This document shows, in pieces, positions 24,049-37,062 of a stretch of DNA of 64,000 bases. How positions within the stretch are numbered: position 1 is the stretch's first letter; each line of letters opens with the position of its first letter. The DNA comes from Lepiota brunneoincarnata (Eukaryota; Basidiomycota; Agaricomycetes; Agaricales; Agaricaceae), in assembly GCA_023014365.1 (NCBI GenBank), contig JAEBUN010000003.1:1922001-1986000 (forward strand). Direction: 5' to 3'. The notes beneath the pieces were generated by a model. That model worked only from the letters and a program-made list of their open reading frames with translations, was not told the DNA's origin and did no database searches. The position numbers and the translations under genes were made by a program.

Positions 24049-26358
24049 TCATGACCCATTCCCTGACAGTCCCTTAAGCCTCGCCTCTGCTGCTCTTGCT
24101 CGTCGTTCCCTCTCTACTTTCGCTCTCATCTCCGGCGTCAGCCCAGCCACACCATCACCAGCTCCTGCACTCCCACCTAGCCTTCTCGGGCCTGTCAAGC
24201 TCTCCCGACTTTGGTGGGTGTCGGGCTCTGGTGCAGGCTCGGGTTCGGCAATACTAGCATTGGCTTTCTTTGTGGCTGCTTCCCTCTCCCGCTCCTTTAC
24301 CTTATCTTTCAATCCTTTCCGCCTTACCTTCTTTTTCTCCTCCCTTTCTTCTTCCATCTCCTGGCTCAGCTCGCTTGGAACCCTTGCAGCTCCTAACCAG
24401 TCCCATTTGTCTGGGGATGTGGCTGCACATCGACGGAAGATGTCACGAACAGCCTTACTCTTGGCCAAATCGTATGCCGCTCGCTTCCCTCCAGGTTTCA
24501 GAGGAACCTTCTCCCCTTCCTCCTCCACCCCCTCTTTCCCTTCCTCTCCCATCTCTTTGTCATCCTCCTGCATTAATGAGGAAGGAACAGGTATCGTTGG
24601 GTCCGCATCTTTCTCCTCCAACAACCACTTTACAACGTTTTCGCACCCCAAGACCACGGCTGCCTGTAGTAGAGTCCCCGCCCTCTTCTGCGGGCCGCTC
24701 ACATCTCCACTCACGTACTCTGGTATCGGTGCATTGACACCACCCAGAGCATCGCCTTCTCGTTCCCAGAATGATTTTAGCGCTTCCATGCGATTCCTGG
24801 TGACCATGTCTAACACACGGAGCCATTTCTCTTTAAGCTGTTCTTCTTCCTTTGTGAGTTCTGGTTTGGGCGGAGCGATAGGCTGCGAAGGCGGTTGGGG
24901 TGTAACCGCCGGGACAGGTTTTGGTGGTTTAGGTTTTATAGAGGCAAGATAGGCTTCGTCTTGCGCTCGAAGCTCTTCTTCTGTTAAGTGGGAGAGTTTG
25001 GGTCGAGTGATTTCGAGGAGACATCGTGCAAGCTCTGACTGAGTCTACGCACGGATTCAGAGCTAGTCACCAAAAGTCTTTAGGGGGTAGCTTACCGGCC
25101 GTCTCGTAGGGAATGGGAAGGTCCTTAGACGATCGTCCCCTTTGAGTATCGGTCCATCGAAGTCCAAAAAAATGCGTCGGTTGGAAGTACTAGCACGGAT
25201 CCATATCCTTTCGCAAGCGTCAATGTCCTCTGCCCATTCATGAAGTAAATTACGGATATCCTAGACCGAAGATAAGTCGATCCGAAGGAAGGGGTAAGAC
25301 GAGACACACATCTCTTAGGGCCTGTTCACCATACCGGCGAAGCAACGCACCAGCGCTTTTAGCAGGTCCCTTCGCGTTATCATTCATAGACTGCGAACCA
25401 CCCTGCTTCCTCCGCGCTGACGACAAACCAGTCAATGATTTTGTTCCAATGACTGACCACGAATAGAACTCACTTGTGTACCGATGAAAGGTCTTATGCC
25501 TCAAGACCTCGGTCTCTGGCTTGGGTTTTTTCAGCTTCTTTTTCCTACCCGTCGTGGTTGTAGCTGCCTCCTCCTCATCCTCGGCCTTCTCTCCATCCGA
25601 CTTTCCTACCTTGACGATTGCACCGGCAAAATGACCTCCCGCAACCATGAACATCGCCCACGTCCTGCCCTCTTCACCACCTTTCTGCATCTCTTTGAGC
25701 TCATCCAGATACCTTCCTGATTCTGTAAGGTATGTAGGAAATACAGCCTTATAGATACCGAGTTGGGTTTGATGTTGAGATGAGTGAAGCCACGCAAGTG
25801 GGGACTGAGGGAGCCGTTTTTGATGTTGGTCGTCAGAAATAGTGTCTATATGGGAGTTGAGACGTTTCGTTTTGTTGATGAGGGCGGTCACTGCATCTGA
25901 CGATGCATCCCCAGACGACTCGTCTTCGGAAGAGGAGGATGCTGAGCCAGATAAAGAGTCCTCCAATGCTGTATACGGTAGTTCGTCACGTTAGCTTTGG
26001 GCCCTCTGAAACGAGTGCCAGTGAAACAGTATGAACCTTCCAGGAGTTGACTGAACTTTTCCTCGGGTACAGGCTGTCCACCATTCAACCGCGTTCTGAC
26101 ATTATACCGATGCCAGTCGGAACGGAAATGTAACCTCTGTTCGTCCACGTCGAGGAAGGTGACACCTAGACAGATATTGCAGGCTCTAGCCCCAGCAGTT
26201 GCTCCAGGAGCTGTTGCGTCAACATCGTGGGTAGAAGGAGGGACAGAAGTCGCCCGGTCATTCCCAAGGACTCTGAGGGGTGGTGGCGGCTCCGAGAGCA
26301 AAGTTCGCAGAGTCAGGGTATCGAGAAGTTCTTTAGGGAGGTTGTATATGTGATACAT
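24049..26358 (-). CDS. VMS1: Vms1/ANKZF1 peptidyl-tRNA-cleaving ribosome quality-control factor
   Basis: Vms1 releases stalled nascent chains from 60S ribosomes and also acts with Cdc48 at mitochondria. ATG at 26358 gives MYHIYNLPKELLDTLTLRTL. The C2H2-like finger is CNICLGVTFLDVDEQRLHF followed by RSDWHRYNV (about 26100-26190). The VLRF1 release-factor-like domain has TWAMFMVAGGHFAGAIVKV, HKTFHRYT and, after an intron, RRKQGGSQS, which keeps the catalytic Gln of the GGSQ loop (about 25390-25420). Then AGALLRRYGEQALRDDIRNL and RIFLDFDGPIL. The C-terminal half has ankyrin-like sequence (GTLLQAAVVLGCENVVKWLL, 24610-24690) and a Lys/Glu-rich coiled coil ending with the VIM-like MRAKVERERRARAAEARLK, which binds Cdc48. 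Stop at 24049. Confidence 0.93.
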
Positions 26359-26456
26359 CTCGTCGGCTGTCCTCTGCAGGCGCGGTATATGTGTAACTTG
26401 CAAACTTGACTCGATCATCCAGCCCATTCTCGGCCATCTCCGCACCTCCTTGCAAT

Positions 26457-27554
26457 ATGTCCAAGAGCTTCAAAGACAGGCCACGCAACGTCCTCTGCCT
26501 CTTCGACGTCGATGGGACTCTTACCCCAGCGCGCCAGGTCCGTCTTGTACGCAGTAGACGAACAGCCACCCCTAATGACTCATCCTAGGGAGCATCGAAA
26601 GAAGTGATTGACGCCCTCTGTGAGTTGCGGAAGAAAGTCGTTGTGGGCTTTGTCGGCGGCTCCGATCTAGTGAAAATCGCAGAACAGCTCGAAACGTTTG
26701 GAAACAGCGGTACGTTTGAGTTGCCTTGGTCAGCGACCCTTGTACGATCTCGCTGTCGACCCCTGACCCTTCACACATTGCAGCTATCAATGATTTCGAC
26801 TATGCGTTTGCTGAGAACGGTCTTACGGCGTTCAAACTCGGTCAACCTCTCCCCTCAGAATCGTTTATTAATTTCGTTGGCGAGGAGCGATACAAGACCC
26901 TTGTCAACTTCATCCTTCACTACATCGCTGATCTGGACGTCCCTATCAAGCGGTAACAGTTCACCCTCGACGTAGTTTCATTCGAGAGTTAACTCCTCGT
27001 TAGCGGAACCTTTGTCGAATTCCGCAGGGGGATGATCAATGTAAGCCCGATTGGCCGTAACGCAACGTCAGTTCGCTTTATCAGACCAGGAGCATCTTAC
27101 TGACTGTTCAGTTCAGGATCGAAGAACGCAAGGAATTTGAACGGGTCGACAAGGTAAGAACGCCACCACCGTGCTCCAGATGCGAACCACAACCGCTTTC
27201 TTTTCAGCAACACGGATATCGCGCGAAGTTCATTCGGGTCCTCAGAGAAAAGTTCCCCGACTACGGTCTGACCTATTCCATCGGTGGTCAAATTTCTTTC
27301 GATATATTCCCCGACGGCTGGGACAAGACATATGCGCTAGGACGAGTAGAAGACGAAAGCTTCGACGAAATCCATTTCTTCGGTGACAAGACGTACCAGG
27401 TAGGCACATCCATCTCCATTTTAACTAATCTGATAACCTCCCATCTAAGGGTGGAAATGACTACGAGATTTTCAGCGATCCTCGTACAATCGGACACTCC
27501 GTGAACAGTCCGGCAGACACCATTCGCATTCTTAAGGAACTATTTCTCAATTAA
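26457..27554 (+). CDS. SEC53: phosphomannomutase
   Basis: Converts mannose-6-phosphate to mannose-1-phosphate for GDP-mannose, N-glycan and GPI synthesis; cytosolic. ATG at 26457. The haloacid-dehalogenase motif [13 protein letters not shown] is at the N-terminus. Then [36 protein letters not shown] and the cap region [20 protein letters not shown]. The substrate-binding [20 protein letters not shown] follows, then [29 protein letters not shown] and [18 protein letters not shown]. Four or five short introns are needed. The start is only 98 bases from the divergent VMS1 start, so the two genes share a very short promoter. Confidence 0.96.
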
Positions 27555-27723
27555 CACCTGGATTATACAATCTATGCGTTATTCACACTAGACATGATGT
27601 TCACAGCAGGGTATGGCGGACACGGTATAGACGCTCATATTATGGTGGTACACATAAGATGGACGTACGCATACGTGGACATGGTGAATTGCACGAGTGA
27701 GCCGTCTCCGATTTTGGGTGTGT

Positions 27724-28236
27724 TCAAGCAGCATTCCCCTCAGCATAGGTGAGGAGATCAGAGTCTCCGGGGTCAATGACGGTCATCACACTAGTGTGCC
27801 CAAGTCAATGATCGATGTACCAGGTGATATCAAGATCTCACTCACCCAACACGAAAGAGTTTGCCAGCAGCAGTTCCAAGCGAAACATTGGTACCGGCAA
27901 AATGATGGACGGTAGTCTTTGAGAGCATGGCGTAGTACTCCAGCTCAGACTTGCGCAGAGGGGGGCAATTGCCAGCAATCAATACGAGCTTGGCTATCAT
28001 TTTCAAATCCCAAGAGAAGAACAAAACAGAATACGGTCAGCTCAAGGGACCTTCTCAGCCTCATGCTCCAGCCCCCGAAAATATAGGGAACGAAGCTACG
28101 CACCTTTGCCATTCCGCATGGACTTGAGGGCGGACTTGTAGCCGAGGCTGTATTTGCCCGACTTGACGACGAGGGCGAGCCTGGCAGAGATAGACTCTGT
28201 ACTCTTTGCGGCCTTGGATTTTTTTGTAGGGGCCAT
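27724..28236 (-). CDS. RPL30: 60S ribosomal protein L30 (eL30)
   Basis: Large-subunit ribosomal protein. ATG at 28236 gives [20 protein letters not shown], then [20 protein letters not shown]. After an intron the protein continues [20 protein letters not shown] and [19 protein letters not shown], then GKLFRVG. A phase-2 intron (about 27792-27845) joins this to [13 protein letters not shown] and the stop after GNAA at 27724. Length (about 110 residues) fits eL30. In yeast L30 represses splicing of its own transcript; no matching RNA fold was examined here. Confidence 0.95.
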
Positions 28237-28771
28237 GGCTGATTGCTTGCAGTTTTTGGTCGATAGGACGATGGCAAGGCTAGGTAGGGGGTCGCTAATA
28301 GTACTGTACAGTTTCAAGTGATTAAGTTCGGGGAGATAACGTGACATGATGTGTGACGTCCATGAGCGTGACGGAGAGAATACAAGTCCCTCCATTCCGT
28401 GGCCGGGGCGTACCTGTAGACGATGATCTCGACCACACCGAGTTTTACCAGCAAAGGAGGTTGGGAACTGGACAGAAATATATTACTTGGTGTATCCCAC
28501 CCATTTCCCGTTCGTTGTTGGGTTCAGCGATGGCAAGCATTGGTACGCGTCACCCCCCTGCCCCCACCCACCAGTCACGGCATTATGGCTCGCGCATGAT
28601 GCGTTAAATTGCTTGCTCGGTATATATACATGACATGTATGGCGCGTGGCACAAGTAAATTACATGTGATTATTGTGGGGGCATTATAATCTATCGTGGT
28701 ACCATCATTGGAAGAAACCAGAGCTTCCGGGAAACCAAAACGCGGAGCATATACGAAGAACAAACATAAAA
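28237..28771. other. intergenic: L30 promoter and POL3 3' side
   Basis: No reading frame with support. It carries the promoter of L30 and the downstream sequence of POL3. Confidence 0.5.
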
Positions 28772-31700
28772 TCACCAGGCCTCTCCATCGAACCGCTCCA
28801 AAACTGCATTCGCATCTTCCACATCCTTCTGTGCCTTTTTCCGCATGTAAAATATAGGACAATCCTTACTTGTACACAAGACGTCCTAGATTTGGTCTAT
28901 CAAAAATCGAGGCTCGTCACTGAAAGAAATGCCCAGACAAACCTGATGAAGAGATCCCTGGCATCGCTGACACTGTGTCCATAGCCGCGCAAATCGTATT
29001 TGCATCTCAGAAGTCGACATCACCTGCTTTTGATACAGTTCCGGGATCCTAGGGCGGCAATTGTTGCACACAGCCCCGTCTTAGTTCCGGAAAAGACCAC
29101 AAAGAGTGTCAGTTGATCCGATCCAAGATAAAAAAAGGCTCACAAGAGAGAGAGAGGGAGAGGGAGAGAGAGTGGAATAGTCATTGGAGACGTGGGGCGA
29201 AAAAAAAAAAGGGAACTCACTGGGAACGCTGTTGTTCGGACGTAGCGCCGTTTTGCACCCAAGGCATGTGACCGTCTTAACTGCAAATTTCATGAGTCCA
29301 CCCACAGTTGGAGTGGCGATCTGTATCGATCTCGTGTGCTCTCCCGAGACTACGTTTGAAAAGCGTGAGCTATCCGAGGTACAATACGGACGAAAAGACA
29401 CTGGAACTCACGCAGTGACGTAGCCTTTTCTCCGAGTATAGGCTCGAAAATCCTCATCAACGGCTTTGAGAGCTGATTCTCGAGGTAATACTTTGTATCA
29501 ATCGGCATGTTGTTCTCCAAAACGTATAGAGGATCTTCCGACTTCTCGTATGCAGCAGCCCCTGAATGCCAGTCGAGATTGGTTTCGTCGGCACCGCCGG
29601 CACCATATCGAGACGAACTCACCTTTGATTGATTTGATAATGACGTAGGCGACACGATCGCCAAGAGCAGGCGCAGATCCGGCATCGCGCTGCTTCATCC
29701 GTTCCGCGAGCTCAACGTGTGCCTGTTTCCCTGCATAATCTAGATCGGATCGGTGTCAATACCGCAAATCTCCATCGACATGATCCCTTTAACTGACCTG
29801 TTTTCGACAATGCTTTGGTGATCACAAGCTGCGACATATCGACTTTGTTCTGTAACAAGTCTGAAATGGTTTGCTTGACGTAGCTGGTGCGTCAAGAGAT
29901 GAGATAAGGTCGAAAGAAAAGGGATAGATACGGACTTTTCAGCGGCTTTGGCATCTCTATCGATCAAGAGTTTGTGGAGACTTGTTTCAATGACAGTGGA
30001 GACTAGTCGGCAGTTGTCTCTGCGCACGGTCTATGATGATGGTTCAGAAAAAAGATTCGTTCTATGGATGCGGCCACAGCACACCTCGATACCCTTGGAG
30101 TCCATTTTGTCGTATTTCTCAGGTTTGGTCCAATATAGCCCAGCGTAGCGTTTCTTGCTGATCAGCAAATACGGATAATAAACCTTTTCGAACTCGAGCT
30201 TGATCGGCTTGATGAACTTGGCCGTAACGAACTCAGCTGCTTCGCTTCCTGTGGATACTGTCAGGGCTTGCAGGCCTGAAGGCTTGTTCAAATACAAGCG
30301 TACCGAGTGCCATGACCTTCGCCAAATCACTTGGCCCAAATTTTACCATGACCGAGTCTGTGTCACCATAAATCACATGTGCATCATAGGAATGACCATT
30401 GGCAATGCAATACTCGGCTTCCACTTCCTAAGATACTTGTTCGTAAGTATACATAAAAACAGAGGGAAAGAGCGGGGTACCTGTTTCGTTTTCTCGATCA
30501 TTTGTCGACCATAGGCCGTAACACTAGACGAAATTGCCAGGCACGGAAGTTTACCGACTGTCGCCCCAGTAAAACCATAGACGGAGTTGGCGCTGATCTG
30601 ACATATCTCAGGTTTCAAATCACCTTGAAAGGAGAGGGGACTACCTTCAGGGCCAGCTGCCGGCCATCCAACACAGCCTTTTTGAACGGATCGGTCTCCA
30701 TTTTGAGATCTGCTTTCGCTTTTTTTCGTGCAGAGATAAGGTCCTCGAGAATAGTTGGTAGCAAACCTTTTCTCCGTTTAATGGAGGCAAAGAAGTCTAC
30801 GAGGAGCCAGTGGGAATAACGCAGGTTAATGCTAAAAGCGTACACACCATTGTTTGGCGTTTGAATGTAATCAACATCTTTGACGAGTCCTAATCTGTCA
30901 ATAGTTGGTTTGTCGAGCAATGTTGTATAGCATAGGTTGTGAGCCATCATGATCGAAGGGTATAGCGAGCTAAAATCGAGCGTTGCAATGGGAACATCGT
31001 AGTATCCCCTCTTGGGCTCGATAACGGTCGCTCCTTCGTACGCTTCATCCGAGCCTGTATAAGACAATGGAGTCGGCGCGCGTGATCTATTGCTGGTACG
31101 TTATCAACTTACCTTCACCTTTCAGAGCTGGTATGACATAGCCCTCCTCATTGGCTTTCCTGAAAAGCTGTGAGAGCACTTTGATACTTTGGCCACGTGC
31201 TAACAGGTAGTTGAATGGTACACCAGTCACACGCGCCATCTCCGTGTAGTTAACGAAGCACATCAGTTTATCCATCAACCTTTGCGGTAGATAGGCATCC
31301 TGGGTATTGAAGGCATCAGCGGTTAGAATATTAGCAACACAGCTTTCTCAAACCTTCAAGCAATACACGGCCAGGCGACGTCGCGACTCCGGCGTTCCGT
31401 TTTGGAGTTCTGTAATGACAGAGTGATGGACATCCTCCTTTTGTTCTCCAAGGAACTGTGCGCACACGGAATTGAGGGTGTAACTGCGCAGCTTGTGTTC
31501 TCTTTGCATGAATTGCAGAATATCCATTTGCAACCGACCGTCAAGCGGGGTTTCTTTCGAGTCACGTTGACCATAGGCTCTCGAAGAGAAGTGGGTAATC
31601 TTGACGTCGGTTTTAGCATCTGTGGTCAAGAACTTAGCGCAGGACACGAGATCTAACGTCGAGTCCATACTTTTCAATCGACCCAAGTAACCGAATTTCG

Positions 31701-33383
31701 TAACCTTCAGAGCTTTCGCCCGATCTATCAGGTAAGGGAAATCGAAACCCGCGATGTTATAACCAATGATCACATCGGGGTCCACCTTTTCAATAAAATC
31801 CCGCCAAGCTTGGAGCATGTCCGGCTCCTTATCAAAAGACAAGACCTGTGAGCCGACAATGTGGGCACAAGTATTGAGTGTGAAGACATTTCGAATGAAT
31901 GGCTTGTCCTCCCCTAGCCAAAAGTCAGATGGAGCGGCTTGATTTTGACGCAACGAGCACACCATGCTTTGTTACCATGTTGGCAATCTGGATTACGGGA
32001 TCAACCTGTGCCTCCGGGAAGACGCCCTTTCTACCAGCACATTCGATATCAAAACTGAGAATTCGAAGGGGTGCTATCTTTGACCAGGCGCCCTCAGGTG
32101 TATGCGAAATGAAGGCGTCGTATCTGTGACGTATAAACATGATATCTCATTGAGCGTCAACAAGGGTTATACCTCATATGGATTTCGATTTGGCACTGTG
32201 ACCGCTTATGCTGGCCGTTGATCAGCTTATATTTTCCGGCTGGGACTTCAATCCAGTTCATCCCAACAACCTAGTGAACGAGTGTGTCAAATGATGAAAA
32301 AGCTCTTCTAGCTGATTACCAAGTGAATACCTTGGTATCGATCATGAATCTCAAAGTGAAGACAATATTACTTTCAAAGGTTGGAACGGGATCGGCCGGA
32401 AATAAATCCCTGAAATGACATTCCGCGCGCTCAAAGAGACGTGGAGGGATAAATCATCAGGCCAGTCGTCAAAGACCATTAAGGGGTAATATACTCATCT
32501 CTAACTTTTGGCAAGCTCTTGGGATCGGTAATCGTTAACTTGAGAAAAGGTATCCAGTCGTCACCCTTATACCCCCACAGCGTCCGTTTGGACACCTTCT
32601 CTATCTGCCGGACTGGGTAGCCGCCAGTGAGACCCTGCGGCAAAACTGTGAACGAATGGAGGCAAGTAGGCACTGATACCTACGTTTAGATAGTCCTTGA
32701 ACGCATTCAGGTCCTCGTCTTGGAGGCCTCGAGGAAGTCCGATGTAGAAATATGGGAGAAAATCAGTGATTAACGCCATGACACTGTGGCCCTCCTGAAG
32801 AATACAAGAGTGTAAATGATATGGTCCCGAGCAGGTATTTTTCTACCCGTACCTGTGTTACCCCGTACATCCTGATCCCGAATGTGCCATGACCGTCAAC
32901 TCCCTCCTCCACGTCAATCTGCTGGAAGACTGGAATGATCAACACTATGCAGCGGGGAAACAGATGATTTTGCGGACACACCTATTGAGTCTCGGTTAGG
33001 GCCGATGGGATCCAATGTTGGGCGTGCCCAACTGTCCGCACCACCTTCAGCTTCTATAGAAAATTACTTCGTCAAATGTCTGTTCTGGAACTCCAGAAAC
33101 GATCTAACCATACCGGTAGCGTTTGCCTCCTCTTCCCTCTTCAATCTCTCTAGCACGTCGGTAAATGAGGGCTGCGACTGTAGACCCTGCGAAGCAAATG
33201 ACCCCGTATTCCCCAATTTCCTCTTCTTAACGACTGGTCCTTGCTGGAGATCTGCCAGAGTCCTGGAGAGAAGTGTAAATGTTAGGGGCACATGCTCAGA
33301 GACGCGAATATACGCGTAAGCTAACAGCAAGGGATGTACCGTGTTCGCTCAAGCGGCTTATTCTCCTTTGCCGACAAGGACAT
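28772..33383 (-). CDS. POL3: DNA polymerase delta catalytic subunit
   Basis: Replicative family B polymerase with proofreading, main lagging-strand enzyme. ATG at 33383 gives [15 protein letters not shown], then [16 protein letters not shown] after an intron. Exonuclease motif I is SFDIECAG (about 32050), motif [20 protein letters not shown] (about 31730), and motif III lies near 31300. Polymerase motif A is [17 protein letters not shown] (about 30950), motif C is [12 protein letters not shown] (about 30355), and KKRYAGL is at about 30150. The C-terminus has two Cys clusters: zinc site CysA (CLGCKTAL... CNNCRPR) and CysB (CQRCQG ... CPIFYMRKK), the latter known to hold a 4Fe-4S cluster. The protein ends LERFDGEAW. 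About 15 introns; one near 29130-29215 contains a GA-repeat and an A10 run. All motifs I could check are intact. Confidence 0.96.
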
Positions 33384-33553
33384 TCCGACGGATTGGAACA
33401 GAGGGTAACCCTGTTTCTACGTTGCTGGGGCAAACCTGAGATGCTACAGACCCGACGACGGTGGTAATCGCAAGCTATCGTGTTCGGTACTAGGTGAGGG
33501 TGGAAGTTGGATGGAACGTTTTGGTCTCATCAAAATTAGTGACAAGGTGACGC

Positions 33554-33576
33554 ACGCGTCTGGTCTCAGCACGCGT
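33554..33576. promoter_or_regulatory. two MCB boxes (ACGCGT) upstream of POL3
   Basis: ACGCGT at 33554-33559 and 33571-33576, 170-195 bases upstream of the POL3 start codon. ACGCGT is the MluI cell-cycle box recognised by MBF (Mbp1/Swi6, Cdc10 in fission yeast), which switches on replication genes at G1/S. A third ACGCGT lies within the first intron at 33312-33317. Confidence 0.55.
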
Positions 33577-35206
33577 TTGCGCATCAATCCATGTTACAAT
33601 GATCGTTAACCATAAGATGCACGGTGTAAGGATTCCTACGTCTATTCAATAGTGCTTTGGTCCCAGGGCCCGAAGGCAAGGAGGCACGAGGGATCGAAGC
33701 GATCCGCCCCAGGGAAATACACTACTGTGCTACTGTATATTAAGGACGGTTTGGAAACTTCAAGTCCCTTTCTGTGGCCAGGATCCCAAGCTAACATCCT
33801 GAGAGGTTCCACACGTCCTTTCAGGGGTCCAAGCCATCGACTCTAGCCACACGACCCTTGCCTCAAAGTTCGGGCCATCCAGACCCGGCAGCCCAGCGCA
33901 TTTCATCCAAGCCAGTTAAAACACCAGGTAAAGAACAAGATCCGGATAAGACGTCGGAACCACTGGTGATAGGGAAGTCCATAGTTTTTGTTTCCCCAAG
34001 CCCCAAGGGCCTGGATGCGCTCGCCAATACGGGGCGCGGCCACAGAAGATGTCACCTTACCCAGGTGGCTAGTAAACCTGCTCGTGAAGAGATACAAACT
34101 AAGTCCAAACTGCGCTCTGCGCAAATTTGGAAGCATCGAGGCCATGCAGTGACCACTTGGGCTCCTATGAAAACCCGAGACATAGCATGTCGAACACCAC
34201 ACACGGTCTGTCGGCGGAAAGGCCAGCCAGCAGAGACATATGAATAGGCTGGGAAGGAAGCTCTGTTCTGCCTTTCCCTGCCGTTTCCCGAAAGTCTGCC
34301 ACTGGCGTAATAGTAAGGTTCTGGATGGAAGATGGGAGGGCTCTAATCTGCTCTGGAGCTGAGAACAAAGGTGAGTAAGGCATTCAATGACATGCGAAGC
34401 CAAGGAATAGAGTACCACTTACGACCTGTCGGGTTTCTATCTTGATGGAATTGCTGGAGGAGTCCGTCCCGTTGGGATAAGCTAAAAACACCGATTCATT
34501 ATTATGCCTTTAGCCGCACCAGATGGACATCGTCAACAGCAGCAGAATGCTAAAGCCAACGGCCTGACGTATATAATATGAGTAGGGGCAGAGCAGCGGC
34601 GGGGCGGGCCCGAGACCCGATATGCCAAAGGGAAAACAGAACAGACGGGAGGATTTGCGGAATACGAGGGGGGGTCTCAGGCTCGATATAATAAAGGTCA
34701 TGTATACCTTCTCCGCTATTTACTTTGTCACATCTCAGGACACAAGCTAGGTGTGCGCGTGTGTACTACCAGTGTTTCTTGATGGGGACGCAAAGACCAC
34801 AAGGCCATGAATACGGTTCGAGATCACAAGTAAATTACAGACGTTGTCTGGTTTCAGAGCAAAAAAGAAGTTGCTGAGTTGCCAAGTGGTTCTACACAGG
34901 TAATCCGTTTCGAACAAAGAAGAGGTGACGATGGTATTATCCGCTTGGCTTCTCGTTTCCCTCAAACGCTTCGTGCACCAAGCCTTTGGACGAGTCATAA
35001 AGCCTATTCTAGAACAAACAACATGACAACGAAGGTGGCAGGTAGAGAGGACAATTCCGGCGTGAGATGGTGGAACCCCGCCATCATCGTCCTTCAGAGT
35101 CACTAGACTAGGGTGAAATTACAAGGACCAACAAGGATCAAATACCCAGAATACATACAGAGAATGTACAGCATCGGCAAGAAAACATACAAGATATCGA
35201 TGCATG
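33577..35206. other. 1.6 kb without a supported gene
   Basis: Distal POL3 upstream region and 3' side of the ARP9-like gene. The longest frames (minus 33903-34418 and 34747-35103, plus 33858-34247) lack a native ATG start, conserved motifs or sensible splice context. No tRNA or repeat recognised. Confidence 0.5.
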
Positions 35207-36927
35207 TTATAGTAGCGATGGTGACATGTCAATAATGGCATGGGGACCCCTGCTTGCATATTCTGATTTGGATACGTAGTTTCTCCCACCACTCTCATTG
35301 AAGATTATCTGAAGGCAATCAGCATCATATCCCTCAAGATTGTGACGTGGACAAACCTTGGCGGCAATGCTGGTCCCTAAGAATGCAGCGAAACCATTCC
35401 CAGTTTCTCGGTATTCGGCGTAATAATCAGGAACGTTAAGAACGCGCACTGAACGAGGCTGGATATCCATCGAGGCCTCTGGACTATACAAGAATGGGGC
35501 CAGTCGGGATTGCAGAGCGAGGCCAATACCTGGAAGGACGTGCCAGACAATTCGTCATTGAGCATCGCGCAAGTAGCACAAAATACACACACCTTTGACG
35601 TGCCGTGTTATATCTCCTGTGACGACTAGGCCGTGCCAGATGTAAATACGTTGATCAACATCTGTCAGGTTAACTGCATGCGCGACAATTTCTTGAAAGG
35701 GTCGAATCAGATCGTCCGTATCGCGTAGAGGCAGGTCACTAAGACCGTTCAGCAACCTTGGGTCGAAAAGCGGCTCGCACATTCGGTGACGCTCCTTTCC
35801 TAATGTGAGTGAGTGTTCACCAAATTGTACCGTAATTAGATCGAGTGCTTCAATTTCGCGGGCACGAGCCTGTTCTGCGGCAGATGCCTTGGCAGTGGCC
35901 TTTTTCTTCATACCGCTCTCTATTACCGCCTTTTCTTTTCCGGCCACGACGACTGCGGCAATGTCGGTCACACCTTCGTCCTCCGGGATGGCCGTCTCGC
36001 CATCTGAAGGGACTTTAATATAGCCTTCCCTCCATAGTTTCTGAACAAGCTCCATCAGCTTGTTTTGCAGTGTTTCTGGGTCGAGGGGATTTTCGGGGGG
36101 TGAGAGTGTGTTCATGACATTTTGGTTCGATCGTAGGAGGTTGGCGAGGTAGATTTCACAGTCCCTTAATCCTAACGATACCCGAGCCTTTGCGTGGTGA
36201 GCGACAAACCCATCATATATGGGAGTTATGTCGGTCTCGAAATCGCCAATGTCAACGACGATACCGCTCAAGCTGTTCACGGCGTACATCTGAGCCATGG
36301 GTAACTCTAAGATGCCAAAGCCTGCAACATTGAACCGTTCAAAAAACACCTGGCAAATCCGTTCATACGTCGACCGCGAGAGTCCAGAAGCGATAGACAA
36401 CAACACAGGTGACTCGTTTTGAACACGGCGTCGTTGCAATTGATTAAAGAGAATGTACTTCCTTTTCAGTCCGTCAGGTTTTATTACAGGGGTGTTTCAT
36501 ACTTCTTACCAGATAGCCTCTGCTTGTGTCCAGTCCGCAACATCACCCTTTGCAAAGGGCCAGGACACAACAATGTCTTGCCCCGCAGCAAGTGCTTCGT
36601 CTAGCTGTGAGCCGACCAGATATTCGGTAAGAGGTGCCTTGAGTATTTGCGGTAATGCCGAAGTCGCTCTGCTGTTGGATGCTGTGGTCGTATCGAAAAC
36701 GCTACCGTCCCGTGTCGGTGCATTGTTATCGCCGGAGGCGCCTCTTCGTACGCCAACGCGCGCAAGTACTTCCTTATTGCAGAGAATTCTCAGCATTCGT
36801 GCGGACAGTATGGTCCAAAGAGACTTACAACAGAGGGCATTTTCAAAAGGTCATATAGACCAATTCCTGCACGCACGACGGTTTTATTGGTTTCGATGAT
36901 GATAACATTCGAGTCGCGCAAGGACAT
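35207..36927 (-). CDS. ARP9: actin-related protein, Arp9-like (chromatin remodelling)
   Basis: An actin-fold protein that pairs with Arp7 or Arp42 in SWI/SNF and RSC complexes. ATG at 36927 gives MSLRDSNVIIIETNKTVVRA, followed by GIGLYDLL. A long exon reads DIVVSWPFAKGDVADWTQAE and, after an intron, YERICQVFFERFNVAGFGIL, PMAQMYAVNSLSGIVVDIGD and FETDITPIYDGFVA, the phosphate-binding turn of the actin fold. An insert with a charged segment (about 35850-36060, Ala/Lys-rich) separates this from FGEHSLTLGKERHRMCEPLF, VNLTDVDQRIYIWHGLVVTG and NVPDYYAEYRETGNGFAAFL. It ends ASRGPHAIIDMSPSLL. Actin motifs are weaker than in actin, as usual for Arp9. The exact Arp class (7 or 9) is inferred, not proven. 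Confidence 0.8.
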
Positions 36928-37062
36928 GGCTGAACGCTGGATTCAAGGTTAGGGTTCGGAGCGACGCAGGCTTCTAAGCGCCTCTTGCCTTACCTGGCTG
37001 TGTCCCCATATAGACGCATATTTCAGCAATCGTATGATCATTTCGTCCGGGAAACAACTGCC

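Noticed and set aside
24005..24952. 315-codon open frame on the plus strand
   Set aside because: Antisense shadow of the Lys/Glu-rich VMS1 exon; low-complexity Ser/Pro composition.
27785..27850. Stop codon between FRVG and the end of L30
   Set aside because: A phase-2 intron joins GG to T and gives [12 protein letters not shown], the expected L30 sequence.
33903..34418. 171-codon minus frame between POL3 and the ARP9-like gene
   Set aside because: Begins with GTG rather than ATG, no conserved motif, biased composition.
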